Below the pieces are notes generated by a model. The model ran no database searches. It had not been told where the DNA came from and saw only the letters and a list, made by a program, of their open reading frames with translations. Of a DNA stretch of 64,000 nt, positions 45,501-60,100 are shown piece by piece; the first letter of the stretch is position 1, and the number at the start of each line of letters is the position of its first letter. Origin of the DNA: Polytrichum commune (lineage: Eukaryota; Streptophyta; Polytrichopsida; Polytrichales; Polytrichaceae); the NCBI GenBank assembly GCA_950295325.1, contig OX485807.1, positions 31,653,666-31,717,665 on the forward strand. The letters run 5' to 3'. Position numbers and translations under genes: made by a program.

Positions 45501-48500
45501 TCCGAATTAGGATGTTCTTTACTCAAACCTCCACACTACCTCCAAGGATGCACCAAAAACTTACCGAATGTGTTATATGCAAAAAAACTAACTCCTGACC
45601 AAAAGTCATGTTGAGTGAGAGGTTAACTCTACTATTGTGTATACTGTTGTGTAGAACCTTCAATTTACCATGCTGAAAGGGCAGAGTAGGTGACAGCGAG
45701 ATAATTTTTACATAGACTTCAGTGCTCTCTGCACATGATCATAGAGATTCAAATTGCATAACTTGAAGATAGGCTTAGTCTTTGCAGTACACTCTGCATC
45801 CCCATCATACATAGCAAGAACAGATTTTTCATCTGAATCAAGATCCCTTAAGAGAAAGAGAATTTATTAATCTATTCTAAGACACAAGATTGACAACAAG
45901 AAATTTCACCTCTCCATGATCTCCAGAATGAGCCAAAGGAAGGGGCAGCTGCACATGAGATAGACTGCCACCTCGAGAGATATAGCCATTACTGTTGCTC
46001 CGAAAAGCAGTAGCCGCGTTAGCATCAATATCATGATCAGCCCACTCAGATCGATGTTCTCGTAAGAATCTGATGAGAAGTGACGGTGGTACATTCTGCA
46101 TACAAGAACCAAATCATCATGTATAAATGGCTCATCAAATAAATCCTATCCAGAGCAATATTCCAATGCCTCAGACGTAATTTCCATCAGGAGGAAATTA
46201 TGCCCTCCACCTAAAGTTTCTTAGCAAACCACACATTCAAGCACGTCCATCTCACTCAAAAAAGATCATATGATTCAACAGATTCTATACAAAAGTTCTA
46301 AATGATGTGCATCAGCTCTTCATGGAAATTACATTACATAATGGCCATTTGGCAGAACCCGGTTTGCTTGGCCAGGTTCACCCAATGGCAGTTATACAAC
46401 ATCATGAGCGAATATGTTGCCAATAATAATTTCAGACTCTTCAAAATGCACAGAATGAAGAAAATAAGTATACTGAACATGGAAGCAATCTACTACCTGC
46501 AATAACATGGAAGCTTTCGCACAGAGTATGCCTCCACCAAGAGAAAACAGAAGCTTGTCTGTCGCAATCTGACCCTCCATAGATTTAGGTGTTGCATTAA
46601 GCATAACGCTGACGTCGTCTAAGCCATCACTAACCATTGGCACCCAGCCATCGTCTCCAAATCCATTAACGGCATTGTTGAAACCCCTGTACCACCAAAA
46701 GAGAGTGAGCAGAAGAAGGTGTCATTGGGTGTGAGTAAAATTTATAAGTGACCTCATTGCGAAACTGCTGAAAACGCTGACACTCATATGTCTACATAAA
46801 CCAATTGGATAAGGAATTACTTTGCAAGTCTTTGGCTAAGTGTGCGAAGCACCACTGGATGGTGCCCATTTCGAGGAACTCCTTCACCACTCTCTTCTGC
46901 TGCTAGCCGCCTCAGATGTCGTAATGCCTTTATTTAACAACCACCACATTATATTAAATTAGATTGGAGACCCAAATATTGTTCAAACTCTAATTACGCT
47001 GTCTCCGATCACCCTCAATACTGCCACCATTTGATGCCTCCACTCATGTGAGGGTCACACATACCTGAAAATGTCATGTTCAAAATAGAGTTCGGTGGGC
47101 TGAGGTGAAAGAATTTTGATCTTGACATGTACCTAAACTTGGGGAGCTTGGTTTCCAGGTTGGTCCTCTTTTTCTTGGGTACAAATGTCCGTTTTCAACT
47201 CTGATTCAAGGTGGAGGTTTCGTAAGGCTTTGAACCTCCAATTCCATTCAGAGATGAAATTGGACATTTCGATGCAAATGAAGAGGGACCAACCTTGAAA
47301 CCAAGCTCCCCAAGGTTAGGCACATGTCAACGCCACAAATCCTCTACCTTGACCCAAAGAACTCCATTTCGAAAACAATGTTTTCAAACGTGTGTGAACC
47401 CCAGAACAATGTAAATTTCAGAAACAAAGGAGTCAAATATATCTAAAATACAGATTTGAGCTTTTGACCATACCCCAATTGTGGACTTCTGAGCCAGAAC
47501 AGCTGGGGACTCATAGAGTGGACGCAATACTTCTGGCACGCTCCAAGGCTGGAAATACCAACAATTCCACATAGCATCAATATACACTAGGACAGTTACA
47601 TTTCCAGTCTGATAAAACTAAGAACATCTTGAAGATCAATTTTCAGCAGCACTAAGTTGTATATACCCTTGCTGCCTCTTAATAGGTCCTCATTAAAAGA
47701 AGATAACGTACTTCCAGTAGTTAATTTATCTACATTAGTATACATAGGAAACAGACCTCATAGTCCACATGATCCACAACATGAATGATGCATCCTCCTC
47801 CTTCACATGGTCGAATCAAGTAACCGCTAGGAAACATTTCTGCTCTCACAAAAGATTGGACAGGTGGCATTGTAGGTCCGTTCTGTGCACCAGTCAGCGA
47901 CCGCTCACAGATCTGCACAAAACAAACATCTCTGCTGAATATTGAAGGGGCTCCAAGGATCCCCAAGTAACCTCTATCAATCAATCCAGAAGAAACACCT
48001 TCTGGTTCTTTTGACATGCTGCACAATTTAGACAGAGAAAATGAATACTATCGGGAATCATGGATTTCACGTGTTCAGAAACATAGAAGTAGAGAAGAAG
48101 TTGCCCACCACCAAGTTCCCATCTTCCAGAATTGTAGTGTATCTCAGAGTGCAGAAATCCCGAGCTGGGGCCAAAGTTGTTGGTGCATACATCTGCCAAA
48201 AAAGGAGGCATATTTTAGTGGAATAAACGATGACCATCTTATCAAAACCAACCCTACTATCCATGGAAACACCTCAAAATACTAAAGGTAGTTCACAAGA
48301 GAAGTCAGAACTACAAAAATGATTTTCTTTTGGAAGTTTTATCATATTCAGTGGCAACAATCAAGCACCTGTGTGTATAATAGCTCTATGGTCCCCCCAG
48401 TACCCGTTGGAAGAGCTCCAAGAACATCCATGCGTCGACAGTCTTGCAGCCACGCAGGACGGTCTTTCAGTATCTCTGTTACTTTACTGGCATCGAGCGC

Positions 48501-50126
48501 CACTAGGCCGCAGGCTCGAGCCGCTATACCCACACAACCGTGGGAAATAGCAATGATGCCAACGGCATCCGGACCAGGCTGCAATGTACCACATGGAAAT
48601 GAATGATCAAATAATTTGAGGTGAGAGGTTTCAAAACGTCTAAGCACAAGGATCGTGCCAAATTTCCATGCACACTCGCAGCCTTATGCCAACCACCACG
48701 TCATGAACAAGTTTCTCTTTTAATACCGTATTTAAGAACTTTTAAAAACGAAGATAAAAACCTTCCCCTCAACGCTGTAACTTGATCACACACAAAGAGA
48801 CGAAACGAAGCAATAACATACCTTCATACCAGGTAACTGTATCCAATCCACTGCTGTTCCTGTGGCCTTCGCCAGAAACTCTGTCAACGTCTCCTCCGCA
48901 ATAGATAGCAAACTACAAAGCGTGCCAGAGGGTTAGATAGGTAAACTCCTCAATTCAACAAAAAAAGTCCTTCAGTGGCACCAGACATGATGTGTCCGAA
49001 ACAAAGTAAAGGTCAGTGTTACTACTCACCCTGCAGGGCTCGCATCCCGAGGGGAATGCTGTGGAGTTAGACGTTGCGGCAGCCCACCGGTAACAGCAGA
49101 GTCGCAGCTGGTATCTGTGGAGGCCACACCGGCCTGCCCATGTAGTTTTACACAGATACCACCTATCGTAGAGCTCTCATCTCCGCCATTCACCGCCCTT
49201 TCCTTCTTCAGGGAATTATGCAACACCTGCAACCAAGCAAGTGAAGAGATCCATTACACTGCTTACAATGTGTCGAGGTTATGTTAAGGTTCTGACAATA
49301 TGGGACCAATGGGTTTTATTATTCCTCTTGCAAAATTTGCAGCAAAGTCAAAAAAATTATGTAAACTGACCTGTGTTGATAGGCGATGCTTGCCGTCAGG
49401 TAAGGGCAAATGCGGTAGTTGCTGGCGGAGGGCATGATTGTCCAGGGTAAGCTGCGAGGTATGCTTCGCCAAACGCTCGTTCTCTTCCATTAGAAGCTTA
49501 TTCAAGGCTGTTAGCTTTGCATTTACACTTACAAGCCTCGTTGCCTCCTTGCGTTGCTTCTCTCGGCACCTGACACAAGGAATCCACAAAACCGTCAATT
49601 ACAGACCTCTCTACATCACCACCCACAAAAGTCTTTACGATTGCCAACTTCTACGCTGATGACTTATTTTGATGAAAGCTAATCCATTCAGGCCCTAGAA
49701 GGGGAATTTGGAAGGATCGAAGGTAGGATTGGCCACACTATTCTTTCTGTGAAAAGCTTAGTAGTGAAGTCTGTATGGCACCGTTGTTTAGCAGCTATCC
49801 GTCTCTCATTAAGTGAAGTAAATTCAAATATAAGTTACTGATTAGTGCGAGACTTATTCAGTTGCTCACAAGTATCTTCTCATCAATGTCATTAGCACCA
49901 GTAATTAGTTACCGACTTAGCTGTCATTTCATCACAAAACAGTTTCGTACCGGCGATTCTGGAACCAAACTTTGATCTGCTTAGGCTCGATGTTTGATAA
50001 GATGGGGCATTCTTTGATCAGCTGATGACGCCGGATGGAGCTGGGCTTCGGACATTCGTGATAAACCCGCTCCAGAGCTTCCACTTGCTCATTGGTATAC
50101 CGCACATACTTTCCTGAGGCATCCAT
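42589..50126 (-). CDS. C3HDZ: Class III HD-Zip transcription factor, 872 aa, 17 coding exons, intact
   Basis: Exons (minus): 50126-49951, 49569-49371, 49226-49030, 48912-48822, 48578-48369, 48192-48109, 47912-47757, 47548-47474, 46927-46821, 46686-46497, 46095-45910, 45223-45146, 45005-44868, 44702-44377, 43722-43617, 43430-43281 and 42738-42589. The total of 2,619 nt closes in frame, and the length fits the family (about 840-880 aa). Residues 5-65 are the homeodomain (KQIKVWFQNRR). The leucine zipper follows at about 66-115 (LTALNKLLMEENERL). A START domain begins near 192. The C-terminal MEKHLA domain (about 727-872) ends in LFMNWSFV. Residues 218-225 (PGMKPGPD) encode the miR165/166 site. 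These nuclear dimeric factors set adaxial, vascular and meristem identity in vascular plants and influence leaf and sporophyte growth in mosses. No lesion is visible. Confidence 0.95.
43951..44290 (+). repeat. Dispersed repeat in HD-Zip III intron 14
   Basis: ATGGCAAGACTAGTTGTCAAG ... AAATATAGACACCAT ... TGGAGTTGGAAGTGCCYAC ... TAGGTCCACAT aligns in order with 56826-57165 (ATGACAAGACTCCTAGTTAG ... AAATGTAGACACCAT ... TGGAGTTGGAATGCC ... AGGCCCCACAT). Two diverged copies of one repeat family. Confidence 0.65.
48578..48822 (-). promoter_or_regulatory. miR165/166 target site, split by intron 4 of the HD-Zip III gene
   Basis: The spliced mRNA joins CTGGTATGAAG (exon 4, ending at 48822) to CCTGGTCCGG (exon 5, starting at 48578). 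The 15-nt core ATGAAGCCTGGTCCG is fully complementary to positions 2-16 of miR165/166. Differences from perfect pairing lie only at the extreme ends. The site codes PGMKPGPD in the START domain. In other land plants this site also spans the junction, so only mature transcript is cleavable. Confidence 0.93.
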
Positions 50127-53100
50127 CGTTTCCTCCTTTGTGCCTAACCTGCACATTACACAATGCAAGTGGCTTCCATTTGGTAAAATTATGAAAAGAT
50201 CACATGCCAGCTACACACACACACACCTTCCATAAAATGCAAGAGGAAGTTCGGGTCCACAGAAACCATTAATGAGCATGGGCCAGTTCGAGGTGCTATA
50301 CAAGATCATCTGGGAAACTCCCAACTCACCCGGACTATCAATCAGATCAGAAGCAGTAGGCAGTGTCTTTTAGCTAGGAAAGGTGAAACTCGGCACTTTC
50401 AAGCACCAAAAGGAAGGAGTCCTTCTGCGCAGGGGCAAGACCGTTGCCTGCTTTAAAATTTAACCGTCTGACCAATTTCTCATTTCGGATCGTTTAGTGC
50501 AACCTCTCTTTCATGTCTACGAACTTATAACATCGACTTACATCAACTTTCGAATGCCTCAACACCTTCATCAAGTCCAGTGTGCACGTTCACTGAGCCT
50601 GTCAAAATTCTTACTACCTGGGCCTAACTACTATTAAACAAAACGATAACTTCTAGGCAACTGCTCCTCACCATATGAGGTCCACTGGATCTGGAGCACT
50701 TCGAAGACTGCGAAGCAAGTCCCTCCAAGTTTTTTGAGGGTAGAGCATTCTTCCTAGATTGAAATATCCGCAACCCAGACTCCAGTCCTGGTGATAGGCC
50801 AGTGAGTTGCACAAATTCTAAAACTCACTGCTTATCTACGGAAGCACCTAGTTTGAGAGCAGAGAAGGGGCCTACTAAGGTTATCCTATCAAGAAAGAGT
50901 GTAAAAGGAATTGAAAGGCCACTCTTTGCCTAAAATGTGAACGTGATCCCAAGTGAACGTGATCTCATCATCATCAACACTCTCCATGCATCAACTGCTC
51001 CGGTCCAACACTCAGGTTTTCACCAAGAATTTACTGCTTTTTGTTCAGACTGATTCAAGGACTGCCTGTCTGAAGACATGCTGTACTCTCAAACATTGGC
51101 TTGAAGGCCGTGTCGACCTCATTCGTGCGCAAAATATCTCAATGCAGGAATTGCATGTATACACTTCGGAGGGATTTTGATCTATGAACCACCTGACTTG
51201 CCCACATTAGCAACACAGTGCCCAGGACATGTATGCGGTGGGGGATTTATATCACCTCAATGCTCAGTAGGTTCGGTACGTTCAGGTTCCGAGGCTCTCT
51301 CTACCTAACCTGCTCACAACAAAATTTAGTCCTGCCAACTGCCATCGTAACTTCAGAAGCATTGCAATGTTAGACATCCGAACGCACATCTCTCACTATG
51401 TTCAAACTTAAGAGGTAGGTCACTGGGTGGATCCCCCATTGCCAACAAGACCTCGTAACTTTTGGATACCTTGGGTTTTCTCTACTTCGTCACTTTCCAA
51501 ATTGCCCAACCTGGCTAGACACGACCAATATTCTCATATGGGGAATCATCAACACAAAAAGAAAAGGAAACAAAAAAAAGACAAAAAAAGAAAGAAAAAA
51601 GGTTAAAAGGCGGCGAAGGGGTACCAATGGGTCGTCGTGACGAAGCTGGATGGATTAACTTTGTTGGAGCTTGCACCAAAAAGAAAGTTCTTTGCCTTCG
51701 ATTTTAATTCTGTCGCCACGAAGCCAATACTGGACGCATACCCATACCCTCTCCCACTCCACTAATTAAACAAACAAGAAGAAGAAAAAAAGGTCCAAAA
51801 TGTCGATGAGCAGGCTGGCTAGCTGACTAACTAGCTAACCCATCCACTTCAGGTTCGCTGCTGCAATAAGCTTGGCGGAACAAGGAGCTTGATAGGCATC
51901 AGATGATGTTTCGCAAAGGGTGTCATCCACTGCAGTGTGGAGGAGCCGGCCTGTAGCCCCATGCCGCCGCCCCACTCTCATATCATCCGCCTAACCCTCC
52001 AAATTATATCCCACCACAACAACAAATAGCCCAAACCAAACCAAACCCCCCCGATCGATGGTAGATAGCCCCAACACCGGTGTGCTTGATACTGTAACAA
52101 CACCACTAAGTTACAACCACAATAGGTAGAATAGCTGGGGTCGGCATGGAAGGCTAATGATCTCCTTCTTCCGCCTGCCGGAGCTGCAGGCTGTCGAATG
52201 ATCCCTCCGCCACCCTACACCACCATGCCACCACCACATCCACCGTGCATCATATCATCAGAACCAAAATTCTCAAACCACTCTTGCACACTTCGCTCCA
52301 CATAAACCTTCCCTGGAAATAACCACTTCAAGTACGGGTGATCATGACGCACTCGTAGAACCCACTCAACACCATATCTAACTTACCGCCAGACACACAC
52401 TCAAACCCACATTAGTCCCCGCAATTTCACCTCCACACTCAACTCCACTGCACTGCACTCCAAACCCAAACCAAACCGACCCGACCCATGATGATCATGA
52501 CTCACTTCAACTTCGTGGACCCGGTTATCAACCGCACTCACACTCGAGCTATCTACCTACCGCCACTCTCTATCACAAGCTCAGTATCATCCTGACCTCA
52601 GTACCCCAGCCGATTATGATCTATCCCAGCTCTCTCTCTCTCTCTCTCTCTCCTCCCAGTACCTGCACACGATCATGACTTCTAATACCTCTCCAGAGAC
52701 TCTCCACCGCATCATCATCCCACCAGATCTATTAAACCCGCCACCATGGTGCCACCTGATGCTCCCCCCGGACACCACATCATCCTCATCATGACTTTCT
52801 TCACTACCTGCCTCGCACACCACGCCATACCCACCCCCGCATTCCTCAACATCCTCCACAATCCTCACACCCTCTCGACCCCACACCCAAACCCAAACCC
52901 AACCCCAACCTTCTCCTCACTCAATCCCTGAGTCCTCCCCTCCCCTCCCCTCCCCTCCCCTCCAAGTTCTTGAACTCCCAGAAACCTTCATCACTCACCC
53001 ATGACTCCTCCAGACTCCCCTCCCACCACTCCATGTCCCACACTTTACACATCAAAAGCCACCCTAAGAAACTACCATCCCCCCCATCCCTCCGTCCACA

Positions 53101-54165
53101 TACTCACCGAAACTAAGTTAAGAGTCTTCGAATGAGCTCCGCTGCCAGCCAGCAGCAGCAGCAGCCGCAGCAGTCCTCACAGTTTGGCTTCTGAGTAGAA
53201 AACTCTCCCCTACTACCCACGAGTATGATCACGACATACTTTTCTCGTAGAAAATACTCAACCACCCCCCCCCCCCCCAATACAGCATACGCCAACAGAC
53301 GAAACCTATTCCTCCCCTCCCCTCGCCCTTGCCCACCAGCTTGCCCCTCCACTCCCCTCCCCTCCCCTCCCCTCCCCTTCCTTCCCTTCCTGTGTCAAGT
53401 ACCAACACCAACCAACTTACATGAAGCCACACTCTCCCCCATGATAGCCCACCAAATCCTGTACTATCATGACCTCCCCCTGTGTCACCACTTTACCCCC
53501 TTTCCACAAAGAGCTCTAAGATTTCTACCCCTCCCTCCCTCCCTCCCTCCCTCTCTCTCTTGCTCAAGCGACACACACATGCTGCCCACAGAAGTGAGCT
53601 GCTTATTACTTACAGTATGCAATATTATTATGATTATTATTATTATCTTTGCGTCCGTCTGTCTGTTGATGAGAGAGATGAAAGTGAGAGATGATGGCGG
53701 CGGAACACTGCGCAGTAGTACTCCAACGGCGTCAGTGGCAAGGAAGGGGGAGGGATGGGGAGGAAGGGGGGGGGCTGGTAAGAAAGAGTGAAGGGGGGGG
53801 GGCAGCGCCAAAAGGGCAGTCAGGGCAGGGCAGGGCCATAAATAAAAGGAGAGGGAGGGGGTGTACTGGGAGGGGGGTAAAAGGGGGTGATGATTGAAAG
53901 GGGCGGAAGGGGAGTAGTGGGGAGGAGGAGTAGGGGGGGTCAGGGGTTGGCCTGCTGCTGCCCCTGCTGCCCAGTGGGTGAGTAAAAAGTAAAGGGAGGG
54001 GAGGGGGAGGGGGCAGGGGGCAGGGAGGGGGCAGCAGCAGAAGAGGATGATGGGTCAGGCCAAAAGTCTGACGCCCCTGCCCACTTCCACCCGCTGCTGT
54101 ACGTACCCGCTCCCTCCCTCTTAACCCTCCCTATTGCCCCCCCCCCCCTCGACGATGAGGGAAGG
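50127..54165 (-). promoter_or_regulatory. HD-Zip III 5' leader and promoter region, low-complexity tracts
   Basis: A splice acceptor (TGTGCAG at 50149-50155) 22 nt upstream of the ATG indicates an intron in the 5' leader, as is common in this family. Further upstream are (TC)n 52631-52652, (CCCCT)n 52935-52963 and 53353-53378, a C run 53264-53278, (CCCT)n/(CT)n 53528-53560, CAG repeats about 53150-53173, and G-rich tracts 53745-53803 and 53930-54030. On the gene's sense strand the pyrimidine tracts are GA-rich, typical of plant core promoters and leaders. The transcription start cannot be placed. Confidence 0.5.
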
Positions 54166-57100
54166 GGGAGGGGGTTTCCCGATCGTGGCACCAAAACGTT
54201 CATTGTTGTGTGTTTCGTTATCATTATGTTCACGGGGTGGGGTAAAATGGTATAGCAAAACAAAATGTAGAATGATTGTTTTTTTACTTGACTGTGAGGT
54301 GTGCTATGATATGATCTCCCTTTTGAAATAGAAGTCATGGAAAGTGTATCCGAGGCTCGACTGGGGTCCAATATGGTATTACTTTGTGTGTGATGTGCAT
54401 CACAACCTCTCGTTTGAGCATGTCGTGCATCGTTGTGGTCTCCCCCCTCTCCCCAACACAAAATATAAAAATAGAGAGCGGAAATAGTGGTGTTGTGTTG
54501 TTTGCCACTTGTTTTTCATCTTAAAAAATACCTTATTTCAACCCGGTTTCGGGTTGTTCTCCCCCTCCCTTGGGGGACGTTTATGCCGATGCCACCTTGG
54601 ATGCTAGCGTCACTCATTCTAGTAGCGTTAGTGGGGTGTGAGGTGAAATGGAGAGCACAAAAAAATGCCACGTTTGGAACCTTGTTTAGCATACTTATAT
54701 CTCTCAAACGTCGGGAGGAGATGTTCATGTGACCATGCCACTGCTTCTTAAACCCCGGGAGAGTCCTTGGCAATCTTGGCGTGCAAGGAACATTGCCATG
54801 GCATTCGGATCTCTTGCTAAATGGAGGAACATGTGCCCCGGGCCTCCCTCCAAAAAGATTGATGCGATAATTATACCTCAGGTGAGGGTCATGTCCACTA
54901 TGTTGTAACACAAAATTCATCCTTATGTAGTGGATCTGACATTGTAATTAGCTTGAGAACTCTCATATTAGTCTAGTATGATCTGGTATTGTTGAAATTA
55001 AGCACAAACCTAAAGGAAGGCACAGGGTTTCCTAGCCCCCCTTCCCTTGGGATGTTTTTTTTTTTTTGGGGGGGGGGGGAGGGGAGGGACGGGCATGCAA
55101 ACACATACCCATCTCTCTCTCTTGGGTCTAGTCTCTCATGGGGAGAGGAGTCTTCATTGGAAACCTAAATGATGTGTGTGAGTCACTATGACATTAAACC
55201 TCCTATATAGGAGAAAAATCAAGAGAAAACAAATGTATATGTACTAATGAGAAGCTCGAAAATGGACTCGTATACTTACAATATATTTTTTTCATTTTAG
55301 TATGATAAAACCCTCCACTACATATACAATACAAGTCATGCAATAAATAGGCCTTCGATTAATACATACATACATATATAACACATCTACTTCCACTTTC
55401 AAATGAGAAAGTCATTGAACACTTTCTCACACATAGGACATAACTCTATGATAGCATCAAACAAACAAAGCCAATAACACGATAAATTAGCCATAACATG
55501 GAGAGCAAAACTCAAGGGAGCCGACAAGCACTCTAAAAAGCTCGGGTTTATAAAATCCTAAAACCCAAATGCAAATCCTAACAAGAATGAGCATGGTAGT
55601 CATCGGGGATTATTACCATATGACAATAATGGATGAAAATGTAATCTAAATGAAATTGATACATCTATTGTCAATTCTTTTTGCAAACCTTAGGGCCCCT
55701 TTTGTACATCCACCCTTATTTGAAAATTCTTAATAGCCTTTTCAAATATACACCTACAAAACAAAAAACAATACTTCTCCCTTATATATACTATGTATAC
55801 TAAAGCCTTAATTAATACCCTTTCTTACACTCACATCAATTTATATGTGGTCTAAAGAGTCCACCCCCTGGGCACTCTCTATATGATATGGCAATTACAT
55901 GCTCCTGATGGGTTTTTTAAGGTGCTATAAGTAATACCACATGGGGAGGTCACTATCAATATATTTTTTAAACAATGCGAGAAAGAAATATAATTTGATT
56001 CAAGAGTAAAATTTATATAGATTTTGGAATTACTCTAGCTTGGATGAATTGACCCATACAATATTATATCCAAAATAAGGCAAGTGTAGAATATAGGTAG
56101 TGTTTAATTCTCATCAATAAAGTAGGGTCCAATATATTTGGAGGAACAAAGAATTTGTGTGAGGTTAAATGAATGTCTTTGGATTGGATGAGAAGTTGCT
56201 TCCATGGACTAAGAGTCATTGAATATCGATGCTAGCAAGCTTGGGGTGGTCACTAAGAGTTTTAAGATAGTGTTGCAACCAGGTCTCATTCAATTTTATT
56301 TGCATGTACCGTCAATGTATTGTTGTTGTTTTATTATGGATTAACATCGTTTTATGTCAAAATTCCAAAATTATGATGAATGATACAGTTTACAAACCAA
56401 ATAGAGTCTATCAAATAAGATCATGGTGTAATTTATTTTTAACTATAGGGTCTTGCAAAACATCTCAAAGTACCATTTTATCTATTTTTAGGGTTCCAAC
56501 TATTCAAGAATTATTCAAGACACATAGCCCATCTTTAATTAAACCCCACCGCATGTGGTTCACAATTGTATCTTGTGATCTCCCCAAGTAATACCCCTAG
56601 ATTTAGATAGTACCAGAATTTATTCCAAAATCTGAGGTATTTAAAATGAACATTCTCCCATACAAATTAAGGGGGACCTTTGTTATTCTTAAACGTCTTA
56701 GGTTTCTTACTTGGTAGCTATAATCGATACCATGTCTTTAGACTCACCTATATTTCTAAGACTAAGGATCCCTCTCTCTCTCTCTACCTTCTCTGGTCAC
56801 TTTTCTTAATTGAACACTTAGGTTTGTGATGGGTACCTACATGACAAGACTCCTAGTTAGGAAGAAACACCCAAAACACACGTGTTGCAATTTAATTAAG
56901 CTAAATAGTCAAAATGTAGACACCATCCTAGTTTTACAGTGGTTAACACGTATGGAAGAGCTTTGTGTGATCATTATAGAAGAAGAAAAAAGGGAAAAAA
57001 AGAGAAGAGTAAAAGGATTTAGATTAGTTATAACTTCTACAATCTCAACCCTAATCCTCTAAATATTGAAAGTACAAGCTTCCCTTCGTGATTTACAATA

Positions 57101-60100
57101 GCGAATCCAACGGTCGAGATCGTGTGTGGAGTTGGAATGCCTACGATAGGCCCCACATAAGCACGTACCTTGGAGCATCGTTCTTAGAAGGTTCAGTTTC
57201 AAGAAGTTTGTGAAGGGAGTGGCTCCATGTACTTACTTACACCCACCTCTCTTTAATCGTACCTTGTTACAGCGCCAGTCCCTCCAGTTGCGTGGGTTTT
57301 GGCCTCGAATTTTGTCACATGTCAATTTTCATTGGTTTAGACCCTCTTGAATCCCATGTGGAAATTACAACTCGGCACAATGGAATATGAAATAGAGTGC
57401 TTTCTACAGTAGCTTCAAATGGGGAAGATGTACCATGGAGATTGGAGAGAGAGGGAATTATCATATACGAGTGTACCTGAGTCTCATCCATCCAACATGA
57501 AAACTTTTGATCATGTATAGGTTTGTCATCGATTCATCTCAAATGACCTCAAGTAGACTTAATTTGGGGTCTTTAAGGCTAATATTGGCACCAAATCAAT
57601 TCTTAAAACTGACCTCCATGTTGCATTCCATTTCAAGGCTTTATGTTGGATTCTCTCTCTCTCTCTCTCTCTGTGTCTGTGTCTGTGTGGAGATTGAATG
57701 ATGACATAGTTGGGTGCCCACCAACCTTGGATAGGTATCATCTATTTTTTATATCATTTGGGTCTGTATACCCTGAATTTTTTTCTCATCTAGGTAAAAT
57801 TGTCATGGTATCCACACGGTTTAGAATGATATTGACCTAATAATAACTTGGGTACATAGAGTTTCTCTCACCTTGACATACCTGCCAAATATCAACATTT
57901 GATTGGTATTGTGATTTTGATATCCATGAGTAGGTTATTCTAAATCCATGGTTGATGTTGATTATTGAGACTATGCATTCTCTTCGATACCATGCGTACA
58001 ACTAGAACCCCATGCCCAGGGAAGGGAGATCAAGATTTATCTAGAGTTATGTCCGATATCCATGTCTTCTTCTCGTTTTTGTTATATTTTTACCCACACA
58101 TGTCAAGCCTTTGGTATTCTTCTCTTTATACTCTCTATTCATCTACATTTAAGTAAATTAATTTCCATATGGAATTGTATTGCATTGGGCATGTGTTCAT
58201 TTGTGCATACATTGCATGATACTTGTTATTCATCCACAAATTCTATACAAAAATGCACTCCTTTCATCAAAATTAATAGTAAATTAAATTACATATGGAA
58301 TTGTTCTATATTTTGCATGCATGGCATGAGGTTCTTCTTTGACAACACTCTACGTAAATCTAGAGAACATTGGTTTTGAGTCCTCATTGCCAGGGTTGGT
58401 TCCAATTGAAATATTCCCATGATGCTATACGTGGCATAGGTCTTATATGCATAATGGTCAATGGAGGGGGTCGTCATCGAGCCTAATGAACCGTTTCAAG
58501 CACTTATAAATAGGATACTTTAGAATAATAATAATACAGGGTTCATGATTTCCAATGTAAAATTTTTGAACTTGGCAATGTGGATTGGAAAGTTTGCAAA
58601 TTAGAAGACATTTGCTAGGGAGGCGTCTTCCAATTTTAAGACCCACGACACAAACAATGTTGGGGGTGTTTCATACTACAAATGGTTACAAAGGTTGGTT
58701 TTCGAAGGAAGATACACTTCAACTGCACGCATGGACTTTGTTAACGAAACTCTTTCTAAGCTTTTCTATGGATATCATTCAAATGCCAAGGTTTGGGTAG
58801 CATTTTAACCCCTAAACATTCAAGAGGCCTTACATGAGCCTTGACATGCACACAAACATGCATTTGAGCCAACCCACTTATTGCAAGGTAGGCAATAAAC
58901 CATGCCATGCATGATGGGGACTCTTGAGCACGGCTAGGCTAACAGGCTCAAATTCACATCCAACTACTTGACGTTGGTTCTTCTTTTCTTCTCTTGCATT
59001 TGAGCCACTTGTGTCAACACATAGCCCTATTTATATCTAATAAACGATGCATCGAGTACATCAAGTTTTTACAAAAGTTAAATTCCTAAATAACCCTTTC
59101 AGTGTTGCGGAAGGCTTTATACGGGATATATGATGTTTTGTACCTTGGGGGGTTCACTCCCTCTTATATTTTGCATACACGTGCGTTTGGGACCTATTTA
59201 TTGGGGGGCTATTTACCTTGCAGAAAAGATTATAAGGTATGGTATTTTTCAAAATAAAGGTGTGATGGTATTTTACATGTAATCCTTTTTCATTATTTTA
59301 AAACCCCCTATATTATATGTAAGTTTTTTACAAAATTTATCTACAATGAATATATTAGACCCTATTTTTTATCGCATGTTGTTCTACGATTTTTCGCCAG
59401 TGAATTCCCCGAGGTTTTGTACGAAACTCATAACAATGCTTTATTTTGGACTATTGCATTATTTCCATAAACGGCACAATGTGTTTAAGAGTGGTTGAGG
59501 AAATAAAGTCATGTGTGACACTGGTGATTATATGTATGTGGGGCCTTGTAATTCATCCAATAAAAGGATGTTCCGATTGGAACAATGCATATGATAAATA
59601 GCCAATCTTCGATAGGGTCACTTGTGATGGTTTAAGCCATAAATATCAATTAGTATTCTTGAACCCCTTTGTACAACATCTTGAGGTCCATAATGGGCTT
59701 CTTGAATCTTAAAGGGTCATTTGCTTGAAAGTTGAGTCCAAATACATAGCATGGGTGCCACTAAATGCAAATTGCATACATACTTTGTTATATTGACCAT
59801 CAACTTCAAGTTACATGATTTTTCTCTTAATCATGGTTATTGACACAAGATAATTTGCGAAAGTAAATTCCAAACTTATGAACAAGGAGATTTAATTCTA
59901 AATTCAGTGAGGACTACACTGATTATCCCAATTAGTGTGTGTTACTATTCGGAGTTACACAATGTAACAACGTCTTACTCATGAGTTCAATAGATTGTTC
60001 ATACATTATAGAACATAACTGACTTTGCTTGGTAAGATATTACATTCTCAATAAATAATTATAGCATTGTGTACCTCCAAATAGTTACATGCATTAATTG

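Noticed and set aside
53225-53811. 188-codon plus-strand ORF and a 108-codon antisense ORF
   Set aside because: They are made of homopolymer and CCCCT/CCCT tracts (P/S/L-rich). Open frames here follow from base composition.
54516-54920. 134-codon minus-strand ORF
   Set aside because: Overlaps a plus-strand ORF of similar length, has no motif and lies in repeat-like DNA.
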